DNA from: Pseudomonas helmanticensis
GTDB taxonomy: Bacteria; Pseudomonadota; Gammaproteobacteria; Pseudomonadales; Pseudomonadaceae
NCBI RefSeq assembly: GCF_900182985.1
Contig: NZ_FXUY01000001.1
Coordinates: 4,599,501 to 4,663,500, forward strand
Length of the DNA stretch: 64,000 nt
Direction of reading: 5' to 3'
In this document: in pieces, positions 36,057 through 45,147 of the stretch
How positions within the stretch are numbered: position 1 is the stretch's first letter
Layout: each line of letters begins with the position of its first letter
Position numbers and translations under genes: made by a program
The notes under the pieces: model-generated
Database searches by the model: none
What the model was told of the DNA's origin: nothing
Seen by the model: only the letters and a program-made list of their open reading frames with translations

Positions 36057-36814
36057 CCGGTTGGCGCCTGCTGCTGACGCGCTCTGCGGACGATTGTGCG
36101 GCGCTGGCCGAGACGTTGGCGGCGCAGGGCGTTTTCAGTAGTTGTCTGCCGCTTCTGGACATTGTCGCGCTGCCGGTCTCTGACAAGATTCGTCAGGCGA
36201 TTGCGCAGTTGCCCAATTGCAGCGCGGTAATCGTGGTTAGCAAACCGGCGGCACGCATTGCACTGGAGTTGCTCGACGGCTCGTCTGCGCTGACGATGCC
36301 GTGGTTCAGTGTCGGTGCGGCCACCGCGCAGATTCTTCTGGATCGCGGCCTCGATGCGCACTTCCCGTCTGAGGGCGATGACAGTGAAGCGTTGCTGCAA
36401 TTGCCGCGTCTGCGTGAGGCGGTCAGCCAGCCCGGTGCGCAGGTGTTGATCCTGCGCGGGGAGGGCGGGCGCGAACTGCTTGCCGAGCGCTTGCGTGAGC
36501 TAGGTGCTAGTGTCGAGTATCTGGAATTGTATCGACGTGAGCTGCCAGCCTATGCACCGCAAGCGTTACCGCAGCGGATTGCAGCGGAACGCTTGAACGG
36601 GCTGGTGGTCAGCAGTGGACAGGGTTTCGAGCACCTGCGTCAGATGGCCGGCGATGCCTGGCCGGCAATTGCGCAGTTGCCGTTGTTTGTGCCAAGCCCA
36701 AGAGTCGCCGAGCAGGCACGTGCCGCCGGGGCTCAAACAGTTGTGGATTGCCGCGGCGCGAGTGCCGCGGCTTTGCTGACGGCGTTACGGGAGCATCCCG
36801 TACCCGTTTTCTAA
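36053..36814 (+). CDS. hemD: Uroporphyrinogen-III synthase
   Basis: A 253-residue HemD-family protein from GTG 36053, overlapping the hemC stop. Two Rossmann-like lobes are visible ([67 protein letters not shown]). It cyclises hydroxymethylbilane with inversion of ring D, the branch point to heme, siroheme and B12. Primary sequence in this family is poorly conserved, but the position after hemC is diagnostic. Confidence 0.95.
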   Translation: MTGWRLLLTRSADDCAALAETLAAQGVFSSCLPLLDIVALPVSDKIRQAIAQLPNCSAVIVVSKPAARIALELLDGSSALTMPWFSVGAATAQILLDRGLDAHFPSEGDDSEALLQLPRLREAVSQPGAQVLILRGEGGRELLAERLRELGASVEYLELYRRELPAYAPQALPQRIAAERLNGLVVSSGQGFEHLRQMAGDAWPAIAQLPLFVPSPRVAEQARAAGAQTVVDCRGASAAALLTALREHPVPVF

Positions 36815-36830
36815 TGCAAAGGATGGATAC

Positions 36831-37973
36831 GTGAGCGAAACAGCCTTGCCTAAAGATGACGTCCAGCCTGTGATTGATGCCCAGGTTGAAACTCCACCGC
36901 CGGCCACAGAGCCGCGCCGAGGCAATGGACTGGCCATCGTCGCCCTGTTGCTCGGCGCTGCCGGGGTCGCCATGGGTGGCTGGGGTGTCTGGCAGGTCCG
37001 GCACCTGCAGACCAACACTCAACAGCAGTCCGGGGAAGTGCAGGCGCTGAACGATCAGGCGCAGAGTCTGAAACTCAACGAACAGCGTCTGACCGAACGC
37101 CTCGCGCAGTTGCCGAGTGCTGACGAGCTTGCCGAGCGTCAGCGTCTGGTGACCCAACTTCAGGGCGATCAACAACGCCTCAACCAGCGTCTGGAAACCG
37201 TCCTCGGTGCCAGCCGCAAGGACTGGCGTTTGGCCGAGGCCGAACATCTGCTGCGTCTGGCCAGCCTGCGCCTCTCGGCCTTGCAGGACATCAGCAGCGC
37301 GCAGGCGCTGGTGCAGGGTGCCGACGAAATCCTTCGTGAGCAAAACGATCCCGGCTCTTTCGCCGCTCGCGAGCAAGTGGCGAAAACCCTGGTCGCGTTG
37401 CGCAGCACTGCACAGCCGGATCGTACCGGTCTGTTCCTGCGCCTCGGCGCGCTGCGTGACCAGGTCATCGACCTCACCGAGCTGGCGCCGGAATACAAGG
37501 ATCGCGGCGAATCGCTGCTCGGCCTGACTGCCGACGGTGACGGTGCGAGTCGTTGGGCGCAGTGGTGGGATCAGGTCTCGCGCTACATCCGCATCGATTT
37601 CAATGCTGACAAGAATGTGCGGCCACTGCTCGCCGGGCAGAGTCTGAGCCAGGTGCGCCTGGCCCTGAGCCTTTCGCTTGAGCAGGCGCAGTGGGCCGCG
37701 CTCAACGGCCAGGCAGCGGTTTACACCCAAGCGCTGGCCGAGGCGCGCGACGTGCTCAAGGGCAACTTCAATCCGGATAATCCGCAAAGCAAAGTGATGC
37801 TCGAGCAAGTCGCAGAGCTGAGCAAGGAACCGGTCACGGTCAACACACCTGACATGGCTGGCACCCTGAGTGCGGTGCAGGGCTATCTCGAGCGGCGCAA
37901 CGTCAACGCCGAAGAATCGGTAAAACCCTTCGCCAAACCTGCCGCCAATGCCGCGCAGGAGGCGACGCCATGA
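36831..37973 (+). CDS. hemX: HemX-family inner-membrane protein
   Basis: A 380-residue protein from GTG 36831. The N-terminal 35 residues are cytoplasmic and Pro-rich, then comes one membrane helix (about 37-60, GLAIVALLLGAAGVAMGGWGVW). A periplasmic coiled coil follows (QQQSGEVQALNDQAQSLKLNEQRL ...), then a helical domain with AEAEHLLRLASLRLSALQD. Despite the old name (methyltransferase in enterobacterial annotation), this form has no methyltransferase motifs. It is co-encoded with hemY (ATGA overlap) and may scaffold heme biosynthesis; this role is unproven. Confidence 0.92.
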   Translation: MSETALPKDDVQPVIDAQVETPPPATEPRRGNGLAIVALLLGAAGVAMGGWGVWQVRHLQTNTQQQSGEVQALNDQAQSLKLNEQRLTERLAQLPSADELAERQRLVTQLQGDQQRLNQRLETVLGASRKDWRLAEAEHLLRLASLRLSALQDISSAQALVQGADEILREQNDPGSFAAREQVAKTLVALRSTAQPDRTGLFLRLGALRDQVIDLTELAPEYKDRGESLLGLTADGDGASRWAQWWDQVSRYIRIDFNADKNVRPLLAGQSLSQVRLALSLSLEQAQWAALNGQAAVYTQALAEARDVLKGNFNPDNPQSKVMLEQVAELSKEPVTVNTPDMAGTLSAVQGYLERRNVNAEESVKPFAKPAANAAQEATP

Positions 37974-39208
37974 AACGCCTGTATGTGATTGTGTTTTTGG
38001 TGATCGCGGCGACGGCGGCGCTGGGCTTTGCCGTGGCGCAACATTCCGGCTACGTGTTGATCGCCTACAAGACCTTCCGTTACGAAGCGAGCCTGTGGGC
38101 AACGCTCGCGGTGATTGCGGTGTTGTGGCTGCTGTTCTGGGGCATCAAGACGCTGGTCGAACTGGTCATGACCTCCACCGGTGTGGTCAATCCATGGTCG
38201 CGTCGCAACCGCAGTCGTCGTGTGCAAGTGGCCATCGAACACGGCCAACTCGATCTCGCCGAAGGTCGCTGGGCCAGCGCGCAACGGCATTTGTACCGTG
38301 CCGCAGAGGCCGAACGCCAACCGCTGCTGTACTACCTCGGCGCGGCACGTGCGGCCAACGAACAGGGCAATTACGAAGAGTGCGATCGCTTGCTGGAACG
38401 TGCGCTGGAACGTCAGCCGCAAGCCGAGCTGGCGATTGCCTTGAGTCATGCGCAGTTGCAAACCGACCGCGGTGATACCGACGGTGCGCTGGTGACCCTG
38501 CAAGCGATGCACGAGCGCCACCCGCGCAATGCGCAGACCTTGCGTCAGTTGCAGCGTTTGCATCAACAGCGTGGTGAATGGTCGGAGGTGATCCGTCTAT
38601 TGCCGGAGCTGCGCAAGGACAAAGTCCTGCCCCCCGCAGAGCTGACTGAACTGGAACGCCGGGCCTGGGGTGCAAACCTGTCGCTGGCAGCGCATCGCGA
38701 GGAGGATGGCACGGTAGGTCTGCAGTCGCTCAAGCGCGCATGGGAACAGCTCACCTCGGCGCAGCGTCAGGAGCCGCCATTGGTCTTGGCGTATGCCGAA
38801 CAGTTGCGTCAGTTGGGCGCCCAGGTCGAAGCGGAGGAAGTGCTGCGAACGGCGCTCAAGCGCAAGTACGACAGTCATCTGGCACGTCTTTATGGCCTGG
38901 TGCGCGGCAGTGATCCGGCGCGTCAGTTGCAAACGGCCGAAGGCTGGCTCAAGGAGCATCCGGCCGACCCAAGCCTGCTGCTGACCCTGGGCCGTCTGTG
39001 CCTGCAAACCAGTTTGTGGGGCAAGGCCCGCGATTATCTGGAAAGCAGCCTGCGCCAGCAGCGCAATCCGGAAGCCTGTGCAGAGCTGGCCCGCCTGCTT
39101 GCCCAGCTCGGCGATACTGAACGCAGTAATCAACTGTTTCAGGAGGGTCTTGGCCTGCTCGATGAGCGTCTGCTGGCCGCTCCCCTGCCGGTCCCGGTCC
39201 GCGCGTAA
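37970..39208 (+). CDS. hemY: Heme biosynthesis protein HemY (TPR, membrane)
   Basis: A 412-residue protein with two N-terminal membrane helices (LYVIVFLVIAATAALGFAVA; ATLAVIAVLWLLFWGIKTLV) and a long TPR-type solenoid (RAAEAERQPLLYYLGAARAANEQG, ALVTLQAMHERHPRNAQ, PSLLLTLGRLCLQTSLWGKARDYLE). This is the proteobacterial HemY_N family and differs from Bacillus protoporphyrinogen oxidase HemY. It overlaps hemX by 4 nt. Its exact role in late heme synthesis or envelope integrity is unsettled. Confidence 0.93.
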   Translation: MKRLYVIVFLVIAATAALGFAVAQHSGYVLIAYKTFRYEASLWATLAVIAVLWLLFWGIKTLVELVMTSTGVVNPWSRRNRSRRVQVAIEHGQLDLAEGRWASAQRHLYRAAEAERQPLLYYLGAARAANEQGNYEECDRLLERALERQPQAELAIALSHAQLQTDRGDTDGALVTLQAMHERHPRNAQTLRQLQRLHQQRGEWSEVIRLLPELRKDKVLPPAELTELERRAWGANLSLAAHREEDGTVGLQSLKRAWEQLTSAQRQEPPLVLAYAEQLRQLGAQVEAEEVLRTALKRKYDSHLARLYGLVRGSDPARQLQTAEGWLKEHPADPSLLLTLGRLCLQTSLWGKARDYLESSLRQQRNPEACAELARLLAQLGDTERSNQLFQEGLGLLDERLLAAPLPVPVRA

Positions 39209-39211
39209 AAT

Positions 39212-39235
39212 CACGGGGGAGCGTGCTCCCTCGTG
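39212..39235 (+). terminator. Hairpin after hemY, possible terminator
   Basis: CACGGGGGAGC and GCTCCCTCGTG form an 11-bp stem with a 2-nt loop 4 nt after the hemY stop. No T run follows, so if it terminates it does so weakly or with help. The next 190 nt up to the DsbB gene show nothing further. Confidence 0.4.
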
Positions 39236-39424
39236 TGCCTGATGACGGAAAAATCCTCGCCAACACGCGTCTTGGGCAACGTCCTACAACGGCCTACATC
39301 AATTCCTCTGTTGCCTGTCGGGATTTCCCTACACCTCTGGTGAAGTGTCGGCGGCTGCCTGCCTTGAAAGGCTGACGCGCTTTCCTCTACCGTAACTGCC
39401 TGTCTCTACTGTTACGGAAAAGCC

Positions 39425-39976
39425 ATGTCGTTGGCCTGCTCACGCTCCTTGTTTTTTATGGCTTTCACTGCGGGGGCTGTTGCCCTGGGAGCTTCTTATT
39501 ACCTCGAATACGCGGTTGGCCTGGCCCCATGCAGCCTGTGCCTGGTACAGCGGATGTTCATGACGCTGCTGACCTTCTGCTGTGGTCTGGCGGCGGTGCA
39601 TGGTCCGCGACGTGTCGGCCTTTCGCTCTACTGGGTGGTTGCGCTTTGCGCGAGCCTCGGTGGCACGACGGCGGCCTGGCGGCAGGTGTTGATGCAAGGC
39701 GATTCAGTACTGCAACTGGTCGAATGTTCGCCTGCGCCCGAGACCTTGTTCAGCAGCATGCCCTGGTTGTGCGCGGTACTGCGCATGGTCAGCGGCAGCG
39801 CCGACTGTGTGGAAATTTCCTGGACGCTGTTCGATCTGAGCATCCCCGAGTGGAGCTTGCTGTTTTTTGTGGCGATGTCGATTCTGGCGTTTTACCAACT
39901 GATACGACTGGTCTGGAACGCTCTGCAACAACCGCTCAGCGGCGAAGCGTCGCACCGCAGGCTGATCAGGGATTAA
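39425..39976 (+). CDS. dsbB: DsbB-family disulfide bond formation protein
   Basis: A 183-residue inner-membrane protein with four membrane helices. The quinone-linked CxxC is in APCSLCLVQRMFM, and a second periplasmic pair is in QLVECSPAPE and GSADCVEISW, the normal DsbB layout. It reoxidises DsbA and passes electrons to quinone. This copy near hemY corresponds to the one called dsbH in some P. aeruginosa annotations. RBS-like purines are poor; ATG 39425 starts right at the first helix. Confidence 0.92.
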   Translation: MSLACSRSLFFMAFTAGAVALGASYYLEYAVGLAPCSLCLVQRMFMTLLTFCCGLAAVHGPRRVGLSLYWVVALCASLGGTTAAWRQVLMQGDSVLQLVECSPAPETLFSSMPWLCAVLRMVSGSADCVEISWTLFDLSIPEWSLLFFVAMSILAFYQLIRLVWNALQQPLSGEASHRRLIRD

Positions 39977-40020
39977 ACACTTGTATGAACTTTATCTCCT
40001 GCGTACCTTGAAGCCATAGG

Positions 40021-40046
40021 CGTGCGGGCATAATCTGGCCCGCACG
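40021..40046. repeat. Inverted repeat upstream of algQ
   Basis: CGTGCGGGC (40021-40029) and GCCCGCACG (40038-40046) are perfect arms around ATAATCTG. It may be the end of the dsbB transcript or a control site of algQ; it has no T tract. Confidence 0.4.
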
Positions 40047-40160
40047 TGTCATTGGAATTATGTTGCTCGATGACGCTCTGCCCGACCGCCCTCCCGGCTT
40101 CAAACCAGAAGAGAGGCGCGGGTGTAGAGCAGCATGACCCACAAGGGAAGAGAGATCGCC

Positions 40161-40619
40161 ATGCTCGAAAGTTGTCAGAATGCTCAGGAACGTTGGGGTG
40201 GGGTTCATCTGCTGATCGACCGCTGGTTGCAGGAGCGTGAAGATCTGATCGGCGCCTACGACAAGCTCGGTGCTCAGCCTGAGTCGCTGTCCGAGAGCCG
40301 CAAGCCCTTGCAGGAATTCTGCGGCGTGCTGGTTGATTACGTCTCCGCCGGGCACTTCGAAATCTACGAACAGCTGACGGGCGAAGCCAAGGCGTTCAAC
40401 GACAAGCGTGGCCTGGAACTCGCCGAGACGATCTATCCACGCATCGACGTCATCACCGAGAAGCTGCTCGCGTTCAACGATCTGTGCGATGAAGGCAAAT
40501 GCGTTGCCGAGAAATTCAAGGAGCTCGGTGGCCTGCTGCACGAGCGTTTCGAACTCGAAGACTGCCTGATTGAAGTGCTGCATACAGCACACAAGGAAGA
40601 GGATCCGGTTCAGGCCTGA
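40161..40619 (+). CDS. algQ: Anti-sigma-70 factor AlgQ (Rsd/AlgQ family)
   Basis: A 152-residue helical bundle with the typical start [20 protein letters not shown] and [12 protein letters not shown] in the sigma-contacting face. Rsd/AlgQ binds region 4 of the housekeeping sigma factor and frees RNA polymerase for alternative sigmas. In P. aeruginosa AlgQ affects alginate, Ndk and siderophore regulation. ATG 40161 is chosen over an ATG 9 codons upstream by family alignment. A strong terminator follows. Confidence 0.94.
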   Translation: MLESCQNAQERWGGVHLLIDRWLQEREDLIGAYDKLGAQPESLSESRKPLQEFCGVLVDYVSAGHFEIYEQLTGEAKAFNDKRGLELAETIYPRIDVITEKLLAFNDLCDEGKCVAEKFKELGGLLHERFELEDCLIEVLHTAHKEEDPVQA

Positions 40620-40635
40620 TCTGCTTTTCCACTAA

Positions 40636-40665
40636 AAACGGTGCGCCCAGGCGCACCGTTTTTTA
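40636..40665. terminator. Bidirectional terminator between algQ and FKBP gene
   Basis: AACGGTGCGCC pairs with GCGCACCGTT (3-nt loop), with A and T runs on the two sides. It serves the convergent algQ (plus) and FKBP (minus, stop at 40674). Confidence 0.9.
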
Positions 40666-40673
40666 TTGCCTGA

Positions 40674-41339
40674 TCAACTGGTCGCGCCGCGCAATTCCAC
40701 CTCGAATACCAGCGGCGTGAACGGTGCGATCAGGTCACCGGCACCGTCGGCGCCATAGGCCTGATCCGATGGAATCACCAGGCGCCATTTCGCCCCCACC
40801 GGCATGTTCTGCAATGCGGTGCGCCATCCGGCAATCACGCTGTCGAGGTTGAACCACTGCGGCTGAGTGTTTTGATCGAACACCGTGCCGTCAGGCAGAC
40901 GACCGATGTACAACACCTGCACTTTTCCATCGGGACCGGCCTTGACGCCAGTGCCAGGGGTCAGTTCGGTCAGCAGGATGCCATCGGCCAATTCCTTCAC
41001 GCCCGGTTTGGCTTTTTCTGCGGTGAGAAAACGCTGTTCGTTTTCCATCGCGGCGTCACTCGACGGCAGTGGTTTCTGTTCGGCATTTTGCGCTTCGTGA
41101 TCGGCGAGGATCTGTTCGATGCGGGCTTCACTCAGTGCCAGTGGCTTGCCCTGATAGGCTTGCTGCAAGCCTTCGACCAGCGCCTGAATCTGCAATTGCG
41201 GGACTTCCTGACGCAGCCGTTCACCGAGGCTTGCGCCCAGACTGTAGGCCAGATCGTGAGCGTCATTCGCAGTGGTTTTTTCGTCAGCGTGGGCTGCGGA
41301 AAAAATCATGCAGAGGGATAAAAAAAGGTAGCGCGACAT
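40674..41339 (-). CDS. FKBP-type peptidyl-prolyl isomerase, exported
   Basis: A 221-residue protein. The signal peptide MSRYLFLSLCMIFSAAHA is followed by an N-terminal dimerisation domain of the FkpA/Mip type (YSLGASLGERLRQEVPQLQIQALVEGLQQAY). The C-terminal FKBP domain (about 110-221) has VLYIGRLPDGTVFDQN and MPVGAKWRLVIPSDQAYG; some active-site aromatic residues differ from strong isomerases. Role: periplasmic folding. ATG 41339 has GGAGAG 6 nt upstream; a GTG two codons earlier is possible. Confidence 0.92.
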   Translation of the reverse strand: MSRYLFLSLCMIFSAAHADEKTTANDAHDLAYSLGASLGERLRQEVPQLQIQALVEGLQQAYQGKPLALSEARIEQILADHEAQNAEQKPLPSSDAAMENEQRFLTAEKAKPGVKELADGILLTELTPGTGVKAGPDGKVQVLYIGRLPDGTVFDQNTQPQWFNLDSVIAGWRTALQNMPVGAKWRLVIPSDQAYGADGAGDLIAPFTPLVFEVELRGATS

Positions 41340-41531
41340 GGGCACTCTCCGTCCTGAGATGCGGTGGATTATGCCAGCGCAAACGTCTGCAACGGTGAAC
41401 TGCTTTTGCCGTCATGCAGAACATTTTCACTTCGTTGCAACGCAACTGTTTCGATACTGTCAACATGACCTAGCGGCGGTAGCAGCAGAGGTCTAGTATG
41501 AGCCGCACTCACGTCAGCCAGGAGGTAAACC

Positions 41532-42728
41532 ATGTCGGCCACCAAGAAGCCTGTAAACACTCCGTTGCACTTACTCCAACAACTCTCGGGCAGCCTGCTC
41601 GAGCATCTGGAAAACGCTTGCTCGCAAGCCTTGGCTGATGCTGAAAAACTGCTCGCCAAGCTGGAAAAGCAACGCGGCAAGGCGCAAGAAAAACTGCACA
41701 AATCCCGCACCAAATTGCAGGACGCAGCTGCCGCCGGTAAAGCCAAGGCACAGACCAAAGCCAAAGGCGCAGTGAAAGAACTCGAAGACCTGCTTGATGC
41801 CTTGAAGGATCGTCAGTCCGATACGCGCAGCTACATTCTGCAACTCAAGCGCGACGCTCAGGAAAGCCTGAAACTGGCCCAGGGTGTTGGCCGCGTTCAA
41901 GAAGCCGTGAGCAAGGTATTGTCGACTCGCTCGGCCAAACCAGCGGCCGCGCCGGCGAAGAAAGCCGCTGCAAAACCTGCAGCAGCCAAGGCGCCAGCGA
42001 AAACTGCAGCGGCCAAGCCAGCTGCAAAAACCGCTGCCAAGCCAGCTGCAAAAGCACCGGTGAAAGCGGCTGCCAAACCGGCTGCGAAAACCGCTGCCAA
42101 ACCTGCCGCGAAAAAACCGGCTGCGGCCAGCGCGGCAAAACCAGCTGCTAAAACCACCGCTGCGAAACCTGCTCCCGCCAAGCCGGCTGCGCGTACTGCC
42201 GCTGCCAAACCGGCTGCAAAAACCACTGCTGCCAAAGCTGCTCCGGCGAAAACCGCAGCCGCCAAGCCGGCCGCTAAACCCGCTGCCAAAGTTGCGGCAA
42301 AACCAGCTGCTAAAACCACCGCTGCGAAACCAGCCGCGAAACCGGCTGTAGCCAAACCTGCTGCAAAAGCTGCGGCAAAACCGGCCGCCAAGCCTGCTGC
42401 CAAACCAGCAGTGAAAGCCGCCGCCAAACCGGCAGCCAAACCCGCCGCAAAACCGGCTGCTGCTGCAAAACCAGCAACTGCTGCCGCCAAGCCTGCTGCT
42501 GCAAAACCAGCTGCAAAACCTGCCGCCAAACCAGCCGTGAAAAAGCCAGCCGCTGCCAAACCAGCTGCCGCTAAACCGGCTACCGCGCCAGCGGCCAAGC
42601 CTGCCGCACCGGCAGCGTCGACTGCGTCAGCGGCACCTGCTGCAGCCGCCACTACCTCGACCCCTTCGGCTGCGCCATCGCCAGCCGCTGCGTCGAGCAC
42701 CAGCAACAACCCGACCAGCGCTTCCTAA
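41532..42728 (+). CDS. algP: Histone H1-like regulator AlgP
   Basis: A 398-residue protein. The N-terminal 125 residues are helical (LHLLQQLSGSLLEHLENACSQ, coiled-coil-like). From about residue 137 the chain is almost only Lys, Pro and Ala in KPAA/KTAA repeats, ending in a Ser/Thr/Pro tail. AlgP of P. aeruginosa has the same design; its repetitive tail binds DNA like eukaryotic histone H1 and influences algD. The repeat tract is prone to length change. AGGAGG precedes the ATG. The stop overlaps the convergent TIGR02444 gene by 4 nt. Confidence 0.94.
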   Translation: MSATKKPVNTPLHLLQQLSGSLLEHLENACSQALADAEKLLAKLEKQRGKAQEKLHKSRTKLQDAAAAGKAKAQTKAKGAVKELEDLLDALKDRQSDTRSYILQLKRDAQESLKLAQGVGRVQEAVSKVLSTRSAKPAAAPAKKAAAKPAAAKAPAKTAAAKPAAKTAAKPAAKAPVKAAAKPAAKTAAKPAAKKPAAASAAKPAAKTTAAKPAPAKPAARTAAAKPAAKTTAAKAAPAKTAAAKPAAKPAAKVAAKPAAKTTAAKPAAKPAVAKPAAKAAAKPAAKPAAKPAVKAAAKPAAKPAAKPAAAAKPATAAAKPAAAKPAAKPAAKPAVKKPAAAKPAAAKPATAPAAKPAAPAASTASAAPAAAATTSTPSAAPSPAAASSTSNNPTSAS

Positions 42729-43186
42729 GTGCCGGTTGCCGCGACGCGCAGCACTTGCAGCGCGTCGCGGTTCGGGCTGGCCGCACTGCCGGCCAATCCC
42801 TCCAGCCAGGTCGTCGAGCCTGCAGCGTTTCGCGGCCACGCCTGCGCCACGCCCTCAAGCCGTGACAGCAACGCTCGCTCAGCCTCAAGCTCAAGTGATT
42901 TGATCTGCTCGCGCATGCCTTTCAGCACCGCGTCATCCAGCGCCCGCGCCTTCCACTGCATGCGCAGTGTCCGCAGCGGCTGCACCACTTCGATATCCCA
43001 CGGTTCGGTCAGCGTCTGAAGCTGGCGAGCGCGTCGTTCATCGCACATCACCCCGCGTTGCTCCAGCCACAAAGCACACAACAGCAGGCACACATTCGCG
43101 CCCGCCGTTTGCAGTTGCAGGCAGGCGTCTTCCACGCCCGGGCGGGCGTAGGTGGCAAGGGAAAAGCTCCACAGGTCAGAGGACAT
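42725..43186 (-). CDS. TIGR02444 family protein
   Basis: A 153-residue helical protein: LWSFSLATYARPGVEDACLQLQTAGANVCLLLCALWLEQRG is the family signature, followed by a helical middle and an Ala-rich tail. It is found next to algP and the ABC-F gene in many pseudomonads; function unknown. It is convergent with algP, and divergent from the ABC-F gene by 50 nt. Confidence 0.88.
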   Translation of the reverse strand: MSSDLWSFSLATYARPGVEDACLQLQTAGANVCLLLCALWLEQRGVMCDERRARQLQTLTEPWDIEVVQPLRTLRMQWKARALDDAVLKGMREQIKSLELEAERALLSRLEGVAQAWPRNAAGSTTWLEGLAGSAASPNRDALQVLRVAATGT

Positions 43187-43236
43187 CGTGCTACTCGCGC
43201 CAGTTGTGAGCGAAGCTGGTAGACTCCGCCGCCATT

Positions 43237-45147
43237 ATGATCCGACTTCAGAACCTGACTTTACAGCGTGGCCCGCAACGTCTGCTAGAAGACGCCGAGC
43301 TGACCCTGCACGCCGGCCACAAAGCTGGCCTCATCGGTGCCAACGGCGCCGGCAAATCGAGCTTGTTCGCCCTGATTCGGGGTGAGCTGCATCCGGATTC
43401 GGGTGATTGCTTCCTGCCGGCCGACTGGCGCATCGCCCACATGCGCCAGGAGATCGAGACGCTCGAACGGCTTGCCGTCGACTATGTGCTCGATGGCGAC
43501 CTGCGTCTACGCGAGGTGCAACGTGACCTCGCGGCCGCCGAAGCCGCGCATGACGGTGCCGCTCAGGCGCGCCTGCACGCCGAACTCGACAGCGCCGACG
43601 GTTACACCGCCGATGCGCGGGCGCGCAAGTTGCTTGCCGGTCTCGGTTTCACCAACGAGCAGATGGATCGTCAGGTCGGCGATTTCTCCGGGGGCTGGCG
43701 GATGCGCCTGAACCTGGCGCAGGCCTTGATGTGCCCGTCGGACTTGTTGCTGCTCGACGAGCCGACCAACCACTTGGATCTCGACGCCATCATCTGGCTC
43801 GAAGAGTGGCTGAAGAGCTACCCGGGCACCTTGCTGCTGATTTCCCACGACCGCGATTTCCTCGACGAAGTCGTCGATCATGTGGCGCACGTCGATCAGC
43901 GCAAAATTACCCTGTATCGCGGCGGCTACAGCGCCTTTGAACGCGCCCGTGCCGAGCGTCTGGCCCAGCAGCAACAGGCCTACGAGAAGCAGCAGGCGCA
44001 ACGTGCGCACATGGAAAGCTACATCGCCCGCTTCAAGGCGCAAGCGACCAAGGCCCGTCAGGCGCAGAGCCGGATCAAGGCCCTGGAGCGCATGGAAGAG
44101 CTGTCGGCGGCCCACGTCGATTCGCCGTTCGATTTCGTTTTCCGCGAGTCGAGCAAGATCTCCAGTCCGCTGATCGATCTGTCCGATGCGAGCCTGGGTT
44201 ATGGCGACAAAACCATCCTCGAGAAGGTCAAGCTGCAACTGACCCCGGGTGCGCGGATCGGCCTGCTCGGGCCGAACGGCGCCGGTAAGTCGACGCTGAT
44301 CAAGAACCTCGCCGGCGAGCTGTCACCGATCGCCGGGCGCCTGACCCGTGGCGAGAACACCGTGGTCGGCTACTTCGCTCAGCACCAGCTCGACTCGCTG
44401 GACTCCAAGGCCAGCCCGTTGCTGCACATGCAGCGTCTGGCACCGACCGAACGCGAGCAGACCCTGCGCGACTTCCTCGGTGGTTTCGACTTCCGTGGTG
44501 CGCGTATCGATGAGCCGGTGCTGAATTTCTCCGGTGGCGAAAAGGCCCGTCTGGCCCTGGCGTTGATCGCCTGGGAACGGCCGAACCTGTTGCTGCTCGA
44601 CGAACCGACCAACCACCTCGACCTCGAAATGCGCCTGGCGCTGACCATGGCGCTGCAGGAATTCAGTGGCGCGGTGTTGGTGGTATCTCACGATCGACAC
44701 TTGCTCAAGAGCACCACCGATAACTTCTACCTGGTCGCTGACGGCAAGGTCGAAGAGTTCGATGGCGACCTCGAAGACTACGCGCGCTGGCTGGTGGAAT
44801 ACCGCCAGCGCAACGCGCCGGTCAGCACCACTACAGTCAACCCGGACAAGACCGACAAGAAGGCCCAGCGTCAGGCGGCGGCTGCCCTGCGTCAGCAACT
44901 TGCACCGCACAAGCGCGAAGCCGACAAGCTCGAAGCTGAACTCGGCAAGCTCCACGAGAAGCTCGCCAAGGTCGATGCCAGCCTTGGCGACAGCGACATC
45001 TACGAGCCGGCGCGCAAGAACGAGTTGCGTGACCTGCTGGCCGAACAGGCCAAGCTGAAGGTTCGCGAAGGCGAGCTGGAAGAGGCGTGGATGGAAGCCC
45101 TCGAGATATTGGAAAGCATGCAGGCGGAGCTGGAGGCGTTGTCCTGA
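43237..45147 (+). CDS. ABC-F family ATPase (YheS-like)
   Basis: A 636-residue soluble protein with two ABC domains. Walker A motifs are GANGAGKSSLF and GPNGAGKSTLI; signatures are DFSGGWRMRL and NFSGGEKARL; each has LLLLDEPTNHLDL. The domains are joined by a charged linker (PtIM), and the C-terminal tail is a coiled coil (LRQQLAPHKREADKLEAELGKLHEKL). It has no membrane part, as expected for ABC-F factors that act on ribosomes and relieve stalling. Length and layout fit YheS rather than Uup or EttA. It shares one base with the next start codon. Confidence 0.94.
   Translation: MIRLQNLTLQRGPQRLLEDAELTLHAGHKAGLIGANGAGKSSLFALIRGELHPDSGDCFLPADWRIAHMRQEIETLERLAVDYVLDGDLRLREVQRDLAAAEAAHDGAAQARLHAELDSADGYTADARARKLLAGLGFTNEQMDRQVGDFSGGWRMRLNLAQALMCPSDLLLLDEPTNHLDLDAIIWLEEWLKSYPGTLLLISHDRDFLDEVVDHVAHVDQRKITLYRGGYSAFERARAERLAQQQQAYEKQQAQRAHMESYIARFKAQATKARQAQSRIKALERMEELSAAHVDSPFDFVFRESSKISSPLIDLSDASLGYGDKTILEKVKLQLTPGARIGLLGPNGAGKSTLIKNLAGELSPIAGRLTRGENTVVGYFAQHQLDSLDSKASPLLHMQRLAPTEREQTLRDFLGGFDFRGARIDEPVLNFSGGEKARLALALIAWERPNLLLLDEPTNHLDLEMRLALTMALQEFSGAVLVVSHDRHLLKSTTDNFYLVADGKVEEFDGDLEDYARWLVEYRQRNAPVSTTTVNPDKTDKKAQRQAAAALRQQLAPHKREADKLEAELGKLHEKLAKVDASLGDSDIYEPARKNELRDLLAEQAKLKVREGELEEAWMEALEILESMQAELEALS

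Noticed and set aside
41897..42709. Ala/Gly-rich minus frame opposite algP
   Set aside because: It is the antisense of the KPAA repeat, which gives Ala/Gly/Leu codons by composition alone.
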